A stretch of DNA of 64,000 bases, from positions 1-64,000 of the forward strand of contig JAGATN010000022.1 in the NCBI GenBank assembly GCA_017621225.1, written 5' to 3'. This document shows positions 45,353-55,095 of the stretch, in pieces (within the stretch, counting starts at the first letter, position 1; each line of letters starts with the position of its first letter). Both the position numbers and the translations under genes were made by a program. The DNA comes from Muribaculaceae bacterium (GTDB taxonomy: Bacteria; Bacteroidota; Bacteroidia; Bacteroidales; Muribaculaceae). Under the pieces are notes generated by a model, which saw only the letters and a list, made by a program, of their open reading frames with translations, was not told where the DNA came from and did not search any database.

Positions 45353-46108
45353 ATGAGACTTAACGCTCTCTTTTCAGCAATCTTTGCCGCAGCCGCCATC
45401 ACGGCTTCGGCAGCAGTGCCCAAAGTGATAGCACACAGAGGACACTGGGTGCCGGCCGGCTCGGCACAAAACTCAATCCGCTCGATAGTAAAGGCCGACT
45501 CAATCAACTGCTTCGGCTCTGAATTCGACGTATGGTCAACGTCCGACGGCGTACTCGTCGTAAACCATGACCGCAAATTCGGAGGACTCGTAATCGAAGA
45601 ATCTCCGGCCGAAAAAGTACTTGCCATAACGCTGCCCAACGGCGAAAAGCTCCCCACGCTCGACCAATATCTCGACGCAGCCAAGGATCTCGACGTGAAG
45701 CTCATATGCGAAATGAAGGCTCATTCCAATCCTAAAACCGACATCGAAGCAGCTAAAAAAATAGTAAAAGCCATCAACTCCAAAGGACTGACCGAACGCA
45801 CCGAGTACATTACCTTCTCGCGTCCGGGTCTCGAGGAATTAATCAAACTGGCCCCGAATAATCCCACCTACTATCTGTCGGGAGGATTGTCGCCCGCCGA
45901 GCTCAAAAACCTCGGTGCCGCAGGAGCCGACTACCACATAAACGAATTCCGCAAAAATCCTCAATGGATAAAGGAAGCTCATGACCTCGGACTGAAAATA
46001 AACATCTGGACCGTCGACGACGAAGCCGACATGAAATGGTGCATCGACAACGGAGCCGATTTCATAACCACCAACCAGCCCGAACGCCTGTTCCGCCTCC
46101 TCTGGTAA
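45353..46108 (+). CDS. Exported glycerophosphodiester phosphodiesterase
   Basis: Hydrolyses deacylated phospholipids to glycerol-3-phosphate and an alcohol. The signal peptide covers about residues 1-22 of 251. GDPD motifs follow in order: VIAHRGHW (catalytic His-Arg), SEFDVW with VNHD, then LICEMKAH, and INIWTVDDEADMKW at the C-terminus. A perfect 14-base inverted repeat follows. Confidence 0.92.
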   Translation: MRLNALFSAIFAAAAITASAAVPKVIAHRGHWVPAGSAQNSIRSIVKADSINCFGSEFDVWSTSDGVLVVNHDRKFGGLVIEESPAEKVLAITLPNGEKLPTLDQYLDAAKDLDVKLICEMKAHSNPKTDIEAAKKIVKAINSKGLTERTEYITFSRPGLEELIKLAPNNPTYYLSGGLSPAELKNLGAAGADYHINEFRKNPQWIKEAHDLGLKINIWTVDDEADMKWCIDNGADFITTNQPERLFRLLW

Positions 46109-46129
46109 CGACGCCCGCTTCACGACATT

Positions 46130-46175
46130 ACGAAAGCTTTGCCCTGCCCCACACTACGCATGGCAAAGCTTTCGT
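46130..46175 (+). terminator. Long hairpin after the glycerophosphodiesterase gene
   Basis: Fourteen-base perfect stem ACGAAAGCTTTGCC (46130-46143) with 46162-46175 and an 18-base loop, 21 bases past the stop. There is no proper T-run. Confidence 0.6.
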
Positions 46176-46203
46176 GTTATAATGTGCTAAACAGCTCGAT
46201 GTT

Positions 46204-46235
46204 ATTGGGCAATCTCGATTTTTTTTGTAATTTTG
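46204..46235 (+). promoter_or_regulatory. Promoter of the TPR/PD40 gene
   Basis: ATTG (46204-46207), a 20-base spacer, and TAATTTTG (46228-46235), 21 bases before the ATG. Confidence 0.6.
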
Positions 46236-46256
46236 GAGCATTAAAAGAGTACGACA

Positions 46257-47648
46257 ATGAAAATGAAATTACGCCACATATTATTATCGATATTCACGGG
46301 TGTGACTTGCGCTTTCTCCTATGCCATGACACTCGACGAAGCAAAAAAAGCTTTCGAGAACGGCGACTATGCCGAAGCTCTCCCCACCCTGCAAGCCATA
46401 GCCGATAAAGAGCCTAAAAATCAATCCGTAAACCTTATGACCGGTGTAGCATTGATGCGAACCGGCGATTCGGATGCGGCAATAAAATACCTCAACCGAG
46501 GCTCAAACGAAGCAAAGATACATCTTGCCGAGATAGCTTTCTACGACTATCGTTTCGACGATGGAATAGAGCTGCTCGACAAATATGCCGAATTGCAAAA
46601 GAAGGCACGCAAGCCTGAATCGCCCGATGCCGAAGCGGTGCGCCAACGCATCGAAATGGGTCAGTCGATGCTCGACCGCGTTGAAAAAATCACGATAATC
46701 GACAGCATCAACGTGGATCGCGACGACTTTTTCAACTTCTACAAGCTATCGGCTCCGACCGGAAAAATCGTATCGGCCAACGAGCTGCCGAATGATTTCG
46801 AAGCAGCCGACCCCACCACCGTATACGTCACCGAGTCAGGAAGCCGCATGGTATGGGCTAAACCCGACTCGCTTGAAAATTACGTACTGGTAGAGACTAA
46901 CCGCCTTGCCGACGGGTCGTGGGAAACGCCGTCCGACTTAGGCACCGTGCTCAACGAAGGCGGCGATGCCAACTATCCCTTCCTCATGAGCGACGGCGTG
47001 ACGCTATATTATGCCAACGATGGCGAAAACTCGCTCGGCGGTTACGACATATTCATTTCACGCAATGACGGAACGTCGTTTCTTGCCCCGCAAAACATAG
47101 GTATGCCCTACAACTCACCATACAACGACTACCTCCTGGCCATCGACGAAGTGTCGGGGATAGGCTGGTGGGCTACCGACCGCAACAACATCGACGACAA
47201 AGTAACCATCTACATATTCTTACCGCAAGAGTTACGAATCAACTACCCCGTCGACCAAGAGGGGCTGAAAGACCTTGCCATAGTAAAAAGCATACGCAAC
47301 ACATGGCAGCCCGGAGCCGACTACGGTGCCGAATTGCAAAAGATAGCCAATCTCGACAACGAGAAGTCAAAAAAGAAAGCCGAATTCCATTTCGCGCTTC
47401 CCGGACGAAGGGTATACACGTCGCTGTCCGACTTCAAGTCGGAGACCACGCGCAACCTTATGACCGACTACCTGCACGCGCAAGCCGAATTGCAAAAGAC
47501 GAAACAAAAGCTTGCCACCCTGAGAGCCGCCTATGCCAAAGGCGACAAGAACACCGAAGCTGAAATAAAGCAACTTGAGCGCGAAGTAGAAACAACCGCT
47601 TCCGACCTCAAACGACGGGTTAACGACATAGTAAAAGCCGAGAAATAA
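46257..47648 (+). CDS. Exported TPR and PD40 repeat protein
   Basis: A 463-residue exported protein. Signal peptide about 1-22. Residues 23-130 hold two to three TPR units (DEAKKAFENGDYAEALPTL). The middle has WD40-like PD40 segments (FLMSDGVTLYYANDGENSLGGYDIFIS, then LAIDEVSGIGWWATD), and the last 80 residues form a charged coiled coil. The build recalls T9SS-associated PorE-type proteins but it lacks their OmpA-like C-terminal domain. The exact role is unknown. The gene has its own promoter; floA follows after 30 bases. Confidence 0.8.
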   Translation: MKMKLRHILLSIFTGVTCAFSYAMTLDEAKKAFENGDYAEALPTLQAIADKEPKNQSVNLMTGVALMRTGDSDAAIKYLNRGSNEAKIHLAEIAFYDYRFDDGIELLDKYAELQKKARKPESPDAEAVRQRIEMGQSMLDRVEKITIIDSINVDRDDFFNFYKLSAPTGKIVSANELPNDFEAADPTTVYVTESGSRMVWAKPDSLENYVLVETNRLADGSWETPSDLGTVLNEGGDANYPFLMSDGVTLYYANDGENSLGGYDIFISRNDGTSFLAPQNIGMPYNSPYNDYLLAIDEVSGIGWWATDRNNIDDKVTIYIFLPQELRINYPVDQEGLKDLAIVKSIRNTWQPGADYGAELQKIANLDNEKSKKKAEFHFALPGRRVYTSLSDFKSETTRNLMTDYLHAQAELQKTKQKLATLRAAYAKGDKNTEAEIKQLEREVETTASDLKRRVNDIVKAEK

Positions 47649-47678
47649 AATTAACTAATCACATAAAACCAAACGTCA

Positions 47679-48656
47679 ATGGACATCACAATCATCATTT
47701 TATGCGTAGTCATAGTAGCCGCATTGTGCGTATTTCTATATTACGTACCGTTCTTCCTATGGATTTCGGCCCGCGTAAGCGGAGTTCACATCTCGCTCAT
47801 ACAACTCGTATTGATGCGCATACGTAAAGTTCCGGCATCGGTAATAGTACGCGCTATGATCGAAGCTCACAAGGCAGGCCTGCAGGACGTGACGCGCGAC
47901 GACCTCGAAGCGCACTATCTTGCCGGCGGCGACGTCGAGAAAGTGGTGCACGCACTGGTATCGGCATCCAAAGCCAACATCGACCTCGGATTCAAAATGG
48001 CCACCGCCATCGACCTCGCCGGACGCGATGTATTCCAGGCCGTGCAGATGAGCGTAAACCCGAAAGTAATCGACACTCCCCCCGTCACCGCCGTGGCCAA
48101 GGACGGCATACAGCTGATAGCAAAAGCCCGCGTGACAGTGCGCGCCAACATCCGACAGCTCGTAGGCGGCGCCGGCGAGGACACCGTACTTGCCCGCGTA
48201 GGCGAAGGCATCGTATCGTCGATAGGCTCGTCGGAAAGCCACAAACAAGTGCTTGAAAATCCCGACAGCATATCGAAGCTCGTACTCCGCAAGGGTCTCG
48301 ACTCGGGAACGGCCTTCGAAATATTGTCGATCGACATTGCCGACATCGACATAGGCAAGAACATCGGAGCCGCACTGCAGATCGACCAGGCCCAGGCCGA
48401 CAAAAACATAGCCCAGGCAAAAGCCGAGGAACGCAGAGCCATGGCAATAGCCCTCGAACAGGAAATGAAAGCGAAGGCTCAGGAAGCCCGCGCAAAAGTG
48501 ATTGAAGCCGAAGCCGAACTGCCCAAGGCAATGGCCGAAGCATTCACGTCGGGCAATCTCGGCATAATGGATTACTACCGCATGAAAAATATGCAGGCCG
48601 ACACTACCATGCGCGAAATAATAGCAAACCCCACATCGTCATCGACCACAAAATAA
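47679..48656 (+). CDS. floA: Flotillin-like protein FloA
   Basis: SPFH/UPF0365 family membrane-raft scaffold of 325 residues. One N-terminal membrane helix (about 2-25) is followed by the SPFH core with [21 protein letters not shown] and a C-terminal coiled coil rich in Ala, Glu and Lys ([20 protein letters not shown]), all typical of FloA. It organises membrane microdomains. The neighbours do not narrow its job. Confidence 0.93.
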   Translation: MDITIIILCVVIVAALCVFLYYVPFFLWISARVSGVHISLIQLVLMRIRKVPASVIVRAMIEAHKAGLQDVTRDDLEAHYLAGGDVEKVVHALVSASKANIDLGFKMATAIDLAGRDVFQAVQMSVNPKVIDTPPVTAVAKDGIQLIAKARVTVRANIRQLVGGAGEDTVLARVGEGIVSSIGSSESHKQVLENPDSISKLVLRKGLDSGTAFEILSIDIADIDIGKNIGAALQIDQAQADKNIAQAKAEERRAMAIALEQEMKAKAQEARAKVIEAEAELPKAMAEAFTSGNLGIMDYYRMKNMQADTTMREIIANPTSSSTTK

Positions 48657-48669
48657 CAAGGACCGCACA

Positions 48670-50121
48670 ATGACCTCATTTCTAATATCACTTGCAATAC
48701 TCATAGGCGGATATTTCATCTACGGACTGTTTGTAGATAAAGTGATCGGCACCAGCCGCACCACTCCCATGCCGGCTTTGACCCAGCGCGACGACATCGA
48801 CTTCATACCGATGGCGCCCTGGCGCATATTCCTGATACAATTTCTGAACATTGCCGGACTCGGCCCGATATTCGGAGCCATAATGGGCATAATGTTCGGA
48901 CCGGCAGCCTTTCTATGGATAGTGCTCGGAACGATATTCGGAGGTGCCGTGCACGATTTTCTTTCGGCCGTAATATCGATACGGTCGAAAGGAGCGTCGC
49001 TGCCCGAGATAGTCGGCAATGAACTCGGAAACGCCATAAAGCAAGTGATGCGCGGATTTTCGGTAATACTGCTCATACTCGTAGGTGCCGTATTCGTGCT
49101 CACGCCCGCCGACCTGCTTTCGGGAATGACACCCGAATGGTTCGACCGCAGTTTCTGGATACTGATAATATTCGGTTACTACATATTGGCAACGCTTCTG
49201 CCCATCGACAAATTGATAGGCAACCTCTATCCCGTTTTCGGGTTCGCGCTGCTGTTCATGGCACTCGGCATATTGGTAATACTGCTGTTTGGAGGCCACG
49301 TGATTCCCGACGGATTTGCCGACGGGTTGTCAAATCGATATGCCACCGACCAGTCATCGCATCCCATATTCCCGATGATGTTTGTCAGCATAGCCTGCGG
49401 AGCCATTTCGGGCTTCCATGCCACCCAGTCGCCAATGATGGCGCGATGCCTTACAAACGAAAAGCTTGCGCGTCCGATATTCTACGGCGCCATGGTGGCC
49501 GAAGGTATAGTGGCCCTCATATGGGCCGCCGCCGCAATAACGTTTACGGGCGGATATGAAGAGCTCAACCAATATATGGCCGCGCACGGCAACAGCGCCG
49601 GCGCGCTCGTAAAAGAGATATCGTTCACATGGCTCGGCACGGCCGGCGGCATACTCGCGCTGCTCGGTGTGATAGCGGCTCCGATAAGCACCGGCGACAC
49701 GGCGTTGCGAAGCGCACGTCTCATAGTTTCCGACTTCCTGCACGTGCCGCAAACCACCATGATAAAGCGTCTTGCCGTGTCTGTTCCCATATTCATCGCG
49801 GTATTCCTGCTGATGATGATTGACTTCAACATTTTGTGGCGATACTTTGCATGGAGCAATCAAACGCTTGCCGTGTTTACGCTATGGGCCGTAACCGTTT
49901 ATCTGGCACGCAATCACAAGGCATACATCGTGACGCTCGGCCCCGCAATGTTCATGACCGCCGTAAGCGTAAGCTACCTGCTGTTTGCCCGCACGCCCGA
50001 AGGATTCGGCCTCGACATCAGCATAGCCTGCGGAGCCGGAATCATCGTAGCCACCGTATTTGCATTGATATTTTTCGATTACACCCGACGAATAGCAAAA
50101 ACCACTGCATTACAAAACTGA
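48670..50121 (+). CDS. cstA: Carbon starvation CstA family transporter
   Basis: Integral membrane protein of 483 residues with about 13 hydrophobic segments. The N-terminus (GGYFIYGLFVDKVIG) and GPIFGAIMGIMFGPAAFLWIVLG are CstA hallmarks. The short Bacteroidales form lacks much of the C-terminal half of E. coli CstA (about 700 residues). Family members import peptides or pyruvate. The gene lies between floA and a PHP phosphatase with short gaps. Confidence 0.92.
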   Translation: MTSFLISLAILIGGYFIYGLFVDKVIGTSRTTPMPALTQRDDIDFIPMAPWRIFLIQFLNIAGLGPIFGAIMGIMFGPAAFLWIVLGTIFGGAVHDFLSAVISIRSKGASLPEIVGNELGNAIKQVMRGFSVILLILVGAVFVLTPADLLSGMTPEWFDRSFWILIIFGYYILATLLPIDKLIGNLYPVFGFALLFMALGILVILLFGGHVIPDGFADGLSNRYATDQSSHPIFPMMFVSIACGAISGFHATQSPMMARCLTNEKLARPIFYGAMVAEGIVALIWAAAAITFTGGYEELNQYMAAHGNSAGALVKEISFTWLGTAGGILALLGVIAAPISTGDTALRSARLIVSDFLHVPQTTMIKRLAVSVPIFIAVFLLMMIDFNILWRYFAWSNQTLAVFTLWAVTVYLARNHKAYIVTLGPAMFMTAVSVSYLLFARTPEGFGLDISIACGAGIIVATVFALIFFDYTRRIAKTTALQN

Positions 50122-50123
50122 CA

Positions 50124-50963
50124 ATGACATTGAATCCGATAATACGATTGCTCGAAAACGAGCGCCGCTACAACTTGCACTCTCACACTCAGTTTTGCGA
50201 CGGTCGCGCCACGATGCGCGACTTTGCCGCGCAAGCCGTGGCCGAGGGTTTCAGGCATTATGGATTCTCTCCGCACTCCCCCATTCCCATCGAGTCGCCA
50301 TGCAATATGGCCGAAGCCGACGTGCCCGTATATCTGGCCGAAGTTGAATCGATACGACGCATGTATGCCGACAGGCCCATCAAGTTCTATGCTTCAATGG
50401 AAATCGATTATCTTTCGCCGCAATTCGGCCCCGCATCCGATTACTTTGCCAATCTACCGCTCGACTATCGGATAGGTTCGGTACATTTCATTCCATCCGA
50501 CGAGGGGTTCGTCGACATCGACGGCCGGTTCGAGTCGTTTAAATTGAAGATGGACCGATATTTCCACAACGACATTCGCCACGTCGTCGAATCGTTCTAC
50601 TCGCAATCGACCAAGATGCTCGAAGCCGGCGGATTCGACATAATAGGCCACTTCGACAAGATAGGCCATAATGCGAGTCACTTCAAACTGGGCATAGAGG
50701 ATGAGCCTTGGTATCGTTCGCTCGTCAACGACCTGATCGACCTGATAATAGAAAAGAAGGTCACGGTAGAGATAAACACAAAGGCATGGGCCGACCACGG
50801 CAGGATGTTCCCGGCCATCAACCTGCTTCCGCGACTCGTCGAAGCCGACACGCCCATAGTGGTGAACAGCGATGCCCATTATCCCAACCTCATCGACGCG
50901 TCGCGCGGCACGGCATTCGAAATGCTCGACAAGATATCTTCAACAAAACATCAGCATACCTAA
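50124..50963 (+). CDS. PHP-domain phosphatase (histidinol-phosphatase-like)
   Basis: A 279-residue metal-dependent PHP phosphoesterase. The N-terminus NLHSHTQFCDGRATMRDF supplies two His and an Asp ligand, then HYGFSPHSPI, MEIDYL, IGSVHFI, HFDKIGHN, and the last VVNSDAHYP. This order matches HisK-type histidinol phosphatases, but no other his gene is close, so the substrate is uncertain. The start at ATG 50124 follows the CstA stop by two bases; a longer frame reaching back into cstA is a shadow. Confidence 0.87.
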   Translation: MTLNPIIRLLENERRYNLHSHTQFCDGRATMRDFAAQAVAEGFRHYGFSPHSPIPIESPCNMAEADVPVYLAEVESIRRMYADRPIKFYASMEIDYLSPQFGPASDYFANLPLDYRIGSVHFIPSDEGFVDIDGRFESFKLKMDRYFHNDIRHVVESFYSQSTKMLEAGGFDIIGHFDKIGHNASHFKLGIEDEPWYRSLVNDLIDLIIEKKVTVEINTKAWADHGRMFPAINLLPRLVEADTPIVVNSDAHYPNLIDASRGTAFEMLDKISSTKHQHT

Positions 50964-50976
50964 TATTACTTGACTT

Positions 50977-51729
50977 ATGGAATTCGTAGGCATCATTCCG
51001 GCCAGATATGCTTCGACCCGCTTTCCGGGCAAGCCTCTCGCCGACATAGGTGGAATGACAATGATAGAGCGAGTGTATCGCCAAGCGTCAAAGTCGCTCG
51101 ACAACGTATGGGTTGCCACTGACGACACCAGAATATTCGATACCGTGACCGCTTTTGGCGGAAATGCCATAATGACATCCGACAAGCACCGCAGCGGTAC
51201 CGACAGATGTTATGAAGCGTATTGCAACATCGCGTCGAAAGCCGACGTGATAATCAACATACAAGGCGACGAACCATTCATCGACCCGGCTCAGATAGAA
51301 GCGCTTAAAAGCTGCTTCACCGACCAATGCTGCCGCCAGATAGCCACGCTCGTAAGGGAGTTTGACCCCAAAAAGGGATTTGACGCGCTATTCGACCCCA
51401 ATACGCCCAAAGTGGTGTTTGACGACAATATGAACGCGCTCTATTTCAGCCGCTCGATAATACCCTACGTGCGCAACGCCGAATGGAAGGAATGGCTCAA
51501 CAAAGCTAAATTTCACACGCACATAGGCATGTATGCCTATCACGCCGACATACTCAAGGAGCTTGTCAAGCTGCCGCAATCGTCGCTCGAAATAGCCGAA
51601 TCGCTCGAACAGCTTCGTTGGCTGCAAGCCGGATACAAGATAAAAATAGGCATCACCAACGTCGACACCATAGGCATCGACACGCCGGCCGACCTCGAAG
51701 CGGCACGCCGACTGCTCGCCGAAAGCTGA
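50977..51729 (+). CDS. kdsB: 3-deoxy-manno-octulosonate cytidylyltransferase
   Basis: Activates Kdo as CMP-Kdo for lipopolysaccharide core assembly. The 250-residue enzyme starts MEFVGIIPARYASTRFPGKPL, with INIQGDEPFI, YFSRSIIPYVR, THIGMYAYHADIL and SLEQLRWLQAGYKI in the order seen in KdsB. This confirms a Gram-negative envelope. Confidence 0.97.
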   Translation: MEFVGIIPARYASTRFPGKPLADIGGMTMIERVYRQASKSLDNVWVATDDTRIFDTVTAFGGNAIMTSDKHRSGTDRCYEAYCNIASKADVIINIQGDEPFIDPAQIEALKSCFTDQCCRQIATLVREFDPKKGFDALFDPNTPKVVFDDNMNALYFSRSIIPYVRNAEWKEWLNKAKFHTHIGMYAYHADILKELVKLPQSSLEIAESLEQLRWLQAGYKIKIGITNVDTIGIDTPADLEAARRLLAES

Positions 51730-51777
51730 CACCGCCGACAAGGCAACGCATACATTTTACCATCAATACAGGCCAAT

Positions 51778-53082
51778 ATGAATACACCCGACCGTTCAAA
51801 AGCGCCAAAGACCGACAGACCTCGCAACATGTCATTGCCCCCAGTGCAATACGACACGTTGCCCAACGGCATAAAGATGGTGACATACAATCGTTCGGAT
51901 CAGGACGTGAACCGCATTGCCGTGATGGTGCCCGGCGCCGAGGCCGAATCGGCCGGCGCGCCCGAGCTCCCGCTGATCATGGCCAACATGCTTTGCGAGG
52001 GCACGGCCGACATGAGCGGATCGGAAATATCCGAGCTGCTCGACTTCAACGGATCGTGGTACAAAGGGATGGCAAATGCTCATTACACCACCATATCAAC
52101 ATACTCGCTCAACTCGCGGCTAAGCCACGTGCTGCCGGCCATAATCGGCATGCTCACTCAGCCCTCGTTTCCCGAAAAGGCACTCCGAACGGTCTGTGAA
52201 AATCAAGCGGCCAAAATAGAGACCGCACGAAAAGAGGTCGACTTCCATTCAAACTATTCGTCGATGCGGTTATCGATGGGCAACGGTCATCCGCTTGCCA
52301 CCGTGCCCGACCCCGAACGCATAAGGGCGCTAACGCCCGACATGCTGCGCGAATTTCACGCCCGGCACTATCGGCCCGATGCCATGACGGTGTTCGTGGC
52401 CGGCAACATAACGCCACAAATCGACCGCATGATAAAGCAACGGTTTTCGAAGATTGCTTCGCGTCGTTCCACTCCGACACCGCAACCCAACATACAGCCA
52501 TTCGCGCCGCAAACCGACGTCGACCGTTACTACGTTGACCGTCACGGCGCGTTGCAAAGTTCAGTGCGCATCACATTGCCGGCAATCGCCCGTTCGCATC
52601 CCGACTACACCGCGCTGTGGCTCACCGTATATGCGCTCGGCGGGTACTTCGGAAGCCGCCTGATGAGCAACATTCGCGAGGACAAAGGCTTTACCTACGG
52701 CATAAACGCATCGCTGCTCGGATACCTCGAAGGATCGTTCGTGCAGATAGCCACCAACTGCGATAACCGATACGTAAACCCGGCCATCAACGAGATATTC
52801 GACGAAATGCACAAAATGGCAACCAACCCGTGCGGAGCATCGGAACTCGAAAGACTTAAGCAACAAGCCACGGCAGGGCTACTCGAAACGTTCGACTCGC
52901 CTTTCTCGATAATGGACTGCTACCAAGGTTTGCAAACCATGGGCGTGGGCACCGAATACATGGCTCGTCGATGCCGCACCATCGACACCATCACCCCCAA
53001 AAAGATAGTTGAGATGTCACAAAAATACCTCAACCCCGCAAATGCAATGACGGTTGTGGCCGGCGACATAACAAAAATGTAA
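51778..53082 (+). CDS. M16 peptidase homologue without the zinc motif
   Basis: A 434-residue protein with two M16-type alpha/beta halves (about 25-215 and 216-434), including FHARHYRPDAMTVFVAGNI and the second-half YALGGYFGSRLMSNIREDKGFTYG. Where active M16 enzymes have HxxEH followed by GT, this one reads ELPLIMANMLCEGT, so the zinc ligands are absent and the protein should not cleave peptides by itself. In known pairs the inactive subunit works with an active partner; none is adjacent. No signal peptide is visible. Confidence 0.87.
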   Translation: MNTPDRSKAPKTDRPRNMSLPPVQYDTLPNGIKMVTYNRSDQDVNRIAVMVPGAEAESAGAPELPLIMANMLCEGTADMSGSEISELLDFNGSWYKGMANAHYTTISTYSLNSRLSHVLPAIIGMLTQPSFPEKALRTVCENQAAKIETARKEVDFHSNYSSMRLSMGNGHPLATVPDPERIRALTPDMLREFHARHYRPDAMTVFVAGNITPQIDRMIKQRFSKIASRRSTPTPQPNIQPFAPQTDVDRYYVDRHGALQSSVRITLPAIARSHPDYTALWLTVYALGGYFGSRLMSNIREDKGFTYGINASLLGYLEGSFVQIATNCDNRYVNPAINEIFDEMHKMATNPCGASELERLKQQATAGLLETFDSPFSIMDCYQGLQTMGVGTEYMARRCRTIDTITPKKIVEMSQKYLNPANAMTVVAGDITKM

Positions 53083-53097
53083 CCACGGCGGCACAAC

Positions 53098-53123
53098 CGA
53101 CAGAAATAATCGACAGAAATAAT
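53098..53123. repeat. Tandem 13-base repeat
   Basis: CGACAGAAATAAT occurs twice in direct succession, between the M16 homologue and pfp. Local duplication without a visible function. Confidence 0.6.
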
Positions 53124-53257
53124 CGCGTACTCGCACTTCGTTTAAAAAAAAGAAGTTTTAAGCCGCATATATGTGAAAAAAAATTGCGAAATTTGCAGTA
53201 ATTACGATAATCGTAATCAATAACGACAATTTATTAACGTTTTAACAATCTAAACAT

Positions 53258-54904
53258 ATGAAGAAAAGTGCTCTGCAGACAGCCCGCGCTGCTTATCAGC
53301 CCAAATTGCCGGTAACACTCACCGGTGCTGTAAAAGCGGTTGAAGGCGTTCCGACCCAATCAGTAGCCGATCAGGAAGAAATAAAGAAATTGTTTCCCAA
53401 CACATACGGCCTTCCTGAATTGAGATTCGAAAAAAATCCCAATCCCGTGGTAGGCAAGCCCATCAACGTAGGCGTAATACTTTCCGGCGGACAAGCTCCC
53501 GGCGGACACAACGTAATCTGCGGCCTTTTCGACGGTATCAAGAAAATCAACAAGGACAGCCGTCTGTACGGATTTTTAATGGGTCCCGGCGGACTCGTCG
53601 ACCATGACTACATCGAGCTCACCGCTCCCATAATCGACGAATATCGCAATACCGGCGGTTTCGACATAATCGGTTCGGGCCGCACCAAGCTCGAAAAGAA
53701 AGAACAATTCGACAAGGGTCTCGAAATACTCAAAGAGCTTAACATCAAGGCTCTCGTAATAATAGGTGGCGACGACTACAACACCAATGCTGCCGTATTG
53801 GCCGAATACTACAAGAGCATCGACGCCGGCGTACAGGTAATCGGCTGCCCGAAGACCATCGACGGCGACCTCAAAAACGAAGTTATCGAAGCTTCGTTCG
53901 GATTCGACACTGCAACAAAGGTTTATTCAGAACTCATTGGCAACATACAGCGCGACTGTTTCTCAGCCAAGAAGTACTGGCACTTTATCAAGCTCATGGG
54001 ACGTTCGGCTTCGCACATAGCACTCGAATGCGCGCTCCAGACTCAGCCCAACATCTGCATAATATCGGAAGAAGTTGAAGCCAAGAACCTCACGCTGCAA
54101 AACGTGGTCAATTCGATAGCCAACGTAGTGGCACAGCGCGCAGCCGCCGGCAACAACTTCGGCACCGTGCTCATTCCCGAAGGCCTCATCGAATTCATCC
54201 CGGCAATGAAAAGCCTCATCGCCGAGCTCAACGACCTTCTGGCTAAATCGCCCGAATTTGCATCGCTCTCAGCGCCCGAACAGCGCGAATTTGTCATCAA
54301 GAACCTTTCGACCGACAATGCAGCCGTATATCAGTCGCTGCCCGAAGGTGTGGCACGTCAGCTTACTCTCGACCGCGACCCCCACGGCAACGTACAGGTA
54401 TCGCTCATCGAAACCGAAAAGCTTCTCAGCGAAATGGTAGGCCGTCGACTCAAGGAAATGAAGAAAGAAGGATGCTACAACGGCAAATTCTCGGCATTGC
54501 ACCACTTCTTCGGTTACGAAGGACGCTGCGCTGCTCCCTCGAACTTCGATGCCGACTATTGCTACGCATTGGGCTACAACGCCGCATGCCTCATAAACGA
54601 AGGCGTTACCGGCTACATGTCGAGCCTGCGCAACCTCACCAAACCTTCGGTACAGTGGCTTGCAGGTGGCATACCCATCACCATGATGTTCAACATGGAA
54701 CGCCGCCACGGCGAAATGAAGCCCGTTATACAAAAGGCTCTCGTTCGTCTTGACGGAACTCCTTTCCGTCGTTTCGCTGCAAAACGCGACGAATGGGCAC
54801 TCAACACCTCATACGTATTCCCCGGCCCGATACAATACTTCGGCCCGTCGGAAGTATGCGATCAGCCCACCAAGACGCTCCATTACGAACACCTCGACAA
54901 GTAA
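53258..54904 (+). CDS. pfp: Pyrophosphate-fructose 6-phosphate 1-phosphotransferase
   Basis: Glycolytic phosphofructokinase that uses pyrophosphate and is reversible. The 548-residue long form matches the PfpB clade. Phosphate-binding loop GGQAPGGHN, then [11 protein letters not shown] with D172-D173, and PKTIDGDL (K199, D202). The second Asp of GGDD and Lys in PKTIDGD, in place of Gly and GTIDND, mark PPi rather than ATP use. The gene has AAATTTG-type promoter sequence ahead and a terminator hairpin behind. Confidence 0.95.
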   Translation: MKKSALQTARAAYQPKLPVTLTGAVKAVEGVPTQSVADQEEIKKLFPNTYGLPELRFEKNPNPVVGKPINVGVILSGGQAPGGHNVICGLFDGIKKINKDSRLYGFLMGPGGLVDHDYIELTAPIIDEYRNTGGFDIIGSGRTKLEKKEQFDKGLEILKELNIKALVIIGGDDYNTNAAVLAEYYKSIDAGVQVIGCPKTIDGDLKNEVIEASFGFDTATKVYSELIGNIQRDCFSAKKYWHFIKLMGRSASHIALECALQTQPNICIISEEVEAKNLTLQNVVNSIANVVAQRAAAGNNFGTVLIPEGLIEFIPAMKSLIAELNDLLAKSPEFASLSAPEQREFVIKNLSTDNAAVYQSLPEGVARQLTLDRDPHGNVQVSLIETEKLLSEMVGRRLKEMKKEGCYNGKFSALHHFFGYEGRCAAPSNFDADYCYALGYNAACLINEGVTGYMSSLRNLTKPSVQWLAGGIPITMMFNMERRHGEMKPVIQKALVRLDGTPFRRFAAKRDEWALNTSYVFPGPIQYFGPSEVCDQPTKTLHYEHLDK

Positions 54905-54935
54905 TCTCATAGATTAAGTAATCTCATAGATTAAG
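54902..54935. repeat. Tandem 17-base repeat spanning the pfp stop codon
   Basis: TAATCTCATAGATTAAG is repeated twice in direct succession. The first three bases of the first copy are the pfp stop. Each copy contains the small palindrome TAATCT-CAT-AGATTA. Confidence 0.75.
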
Positions 54936-54958
54936 ATATACCTAACTTCAGCTTGCAT

Positions 54959-54997
54959 CAAAGCCATCGCTCAGGAATAAATCTGACGATGGCTTTG
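54959..54997 (+). terminator. Terminator of pfp
   Basis: Eleven-base perfect stem CAAAGCCATCG (54959-54969) with 54987-54997, then an A/T-rich tail. Confidence 0.65.
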
Positions 54998-55033
54998 ATT
55001 ATTTATGCCGCCGGCACAATGCACGAAAAAAAA

Positions 55034-55065
55034 TTCGGCCATATCAATTTTTATTGATAATTTTG
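55034..55065 (+). promoter_or_regulatory. Promoter of manA
   Basis: TTCG (55034-55037, one mismatch to TTTG), a 20-base spacer, and TAATTTTG (55058-55065), 30 bases before the ATG at 55096. Confidence 0.6.
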
Positions 55066-55095
55066 CCGCCGATTGAAAACAATTTTGTAACAGAG

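Noticed and set aside
52990-54940. CRISPR-like repeats
   Set aside because: The tandem repeats at 53098 and 54902 are just two units each, without spacers; no cas gene is present.
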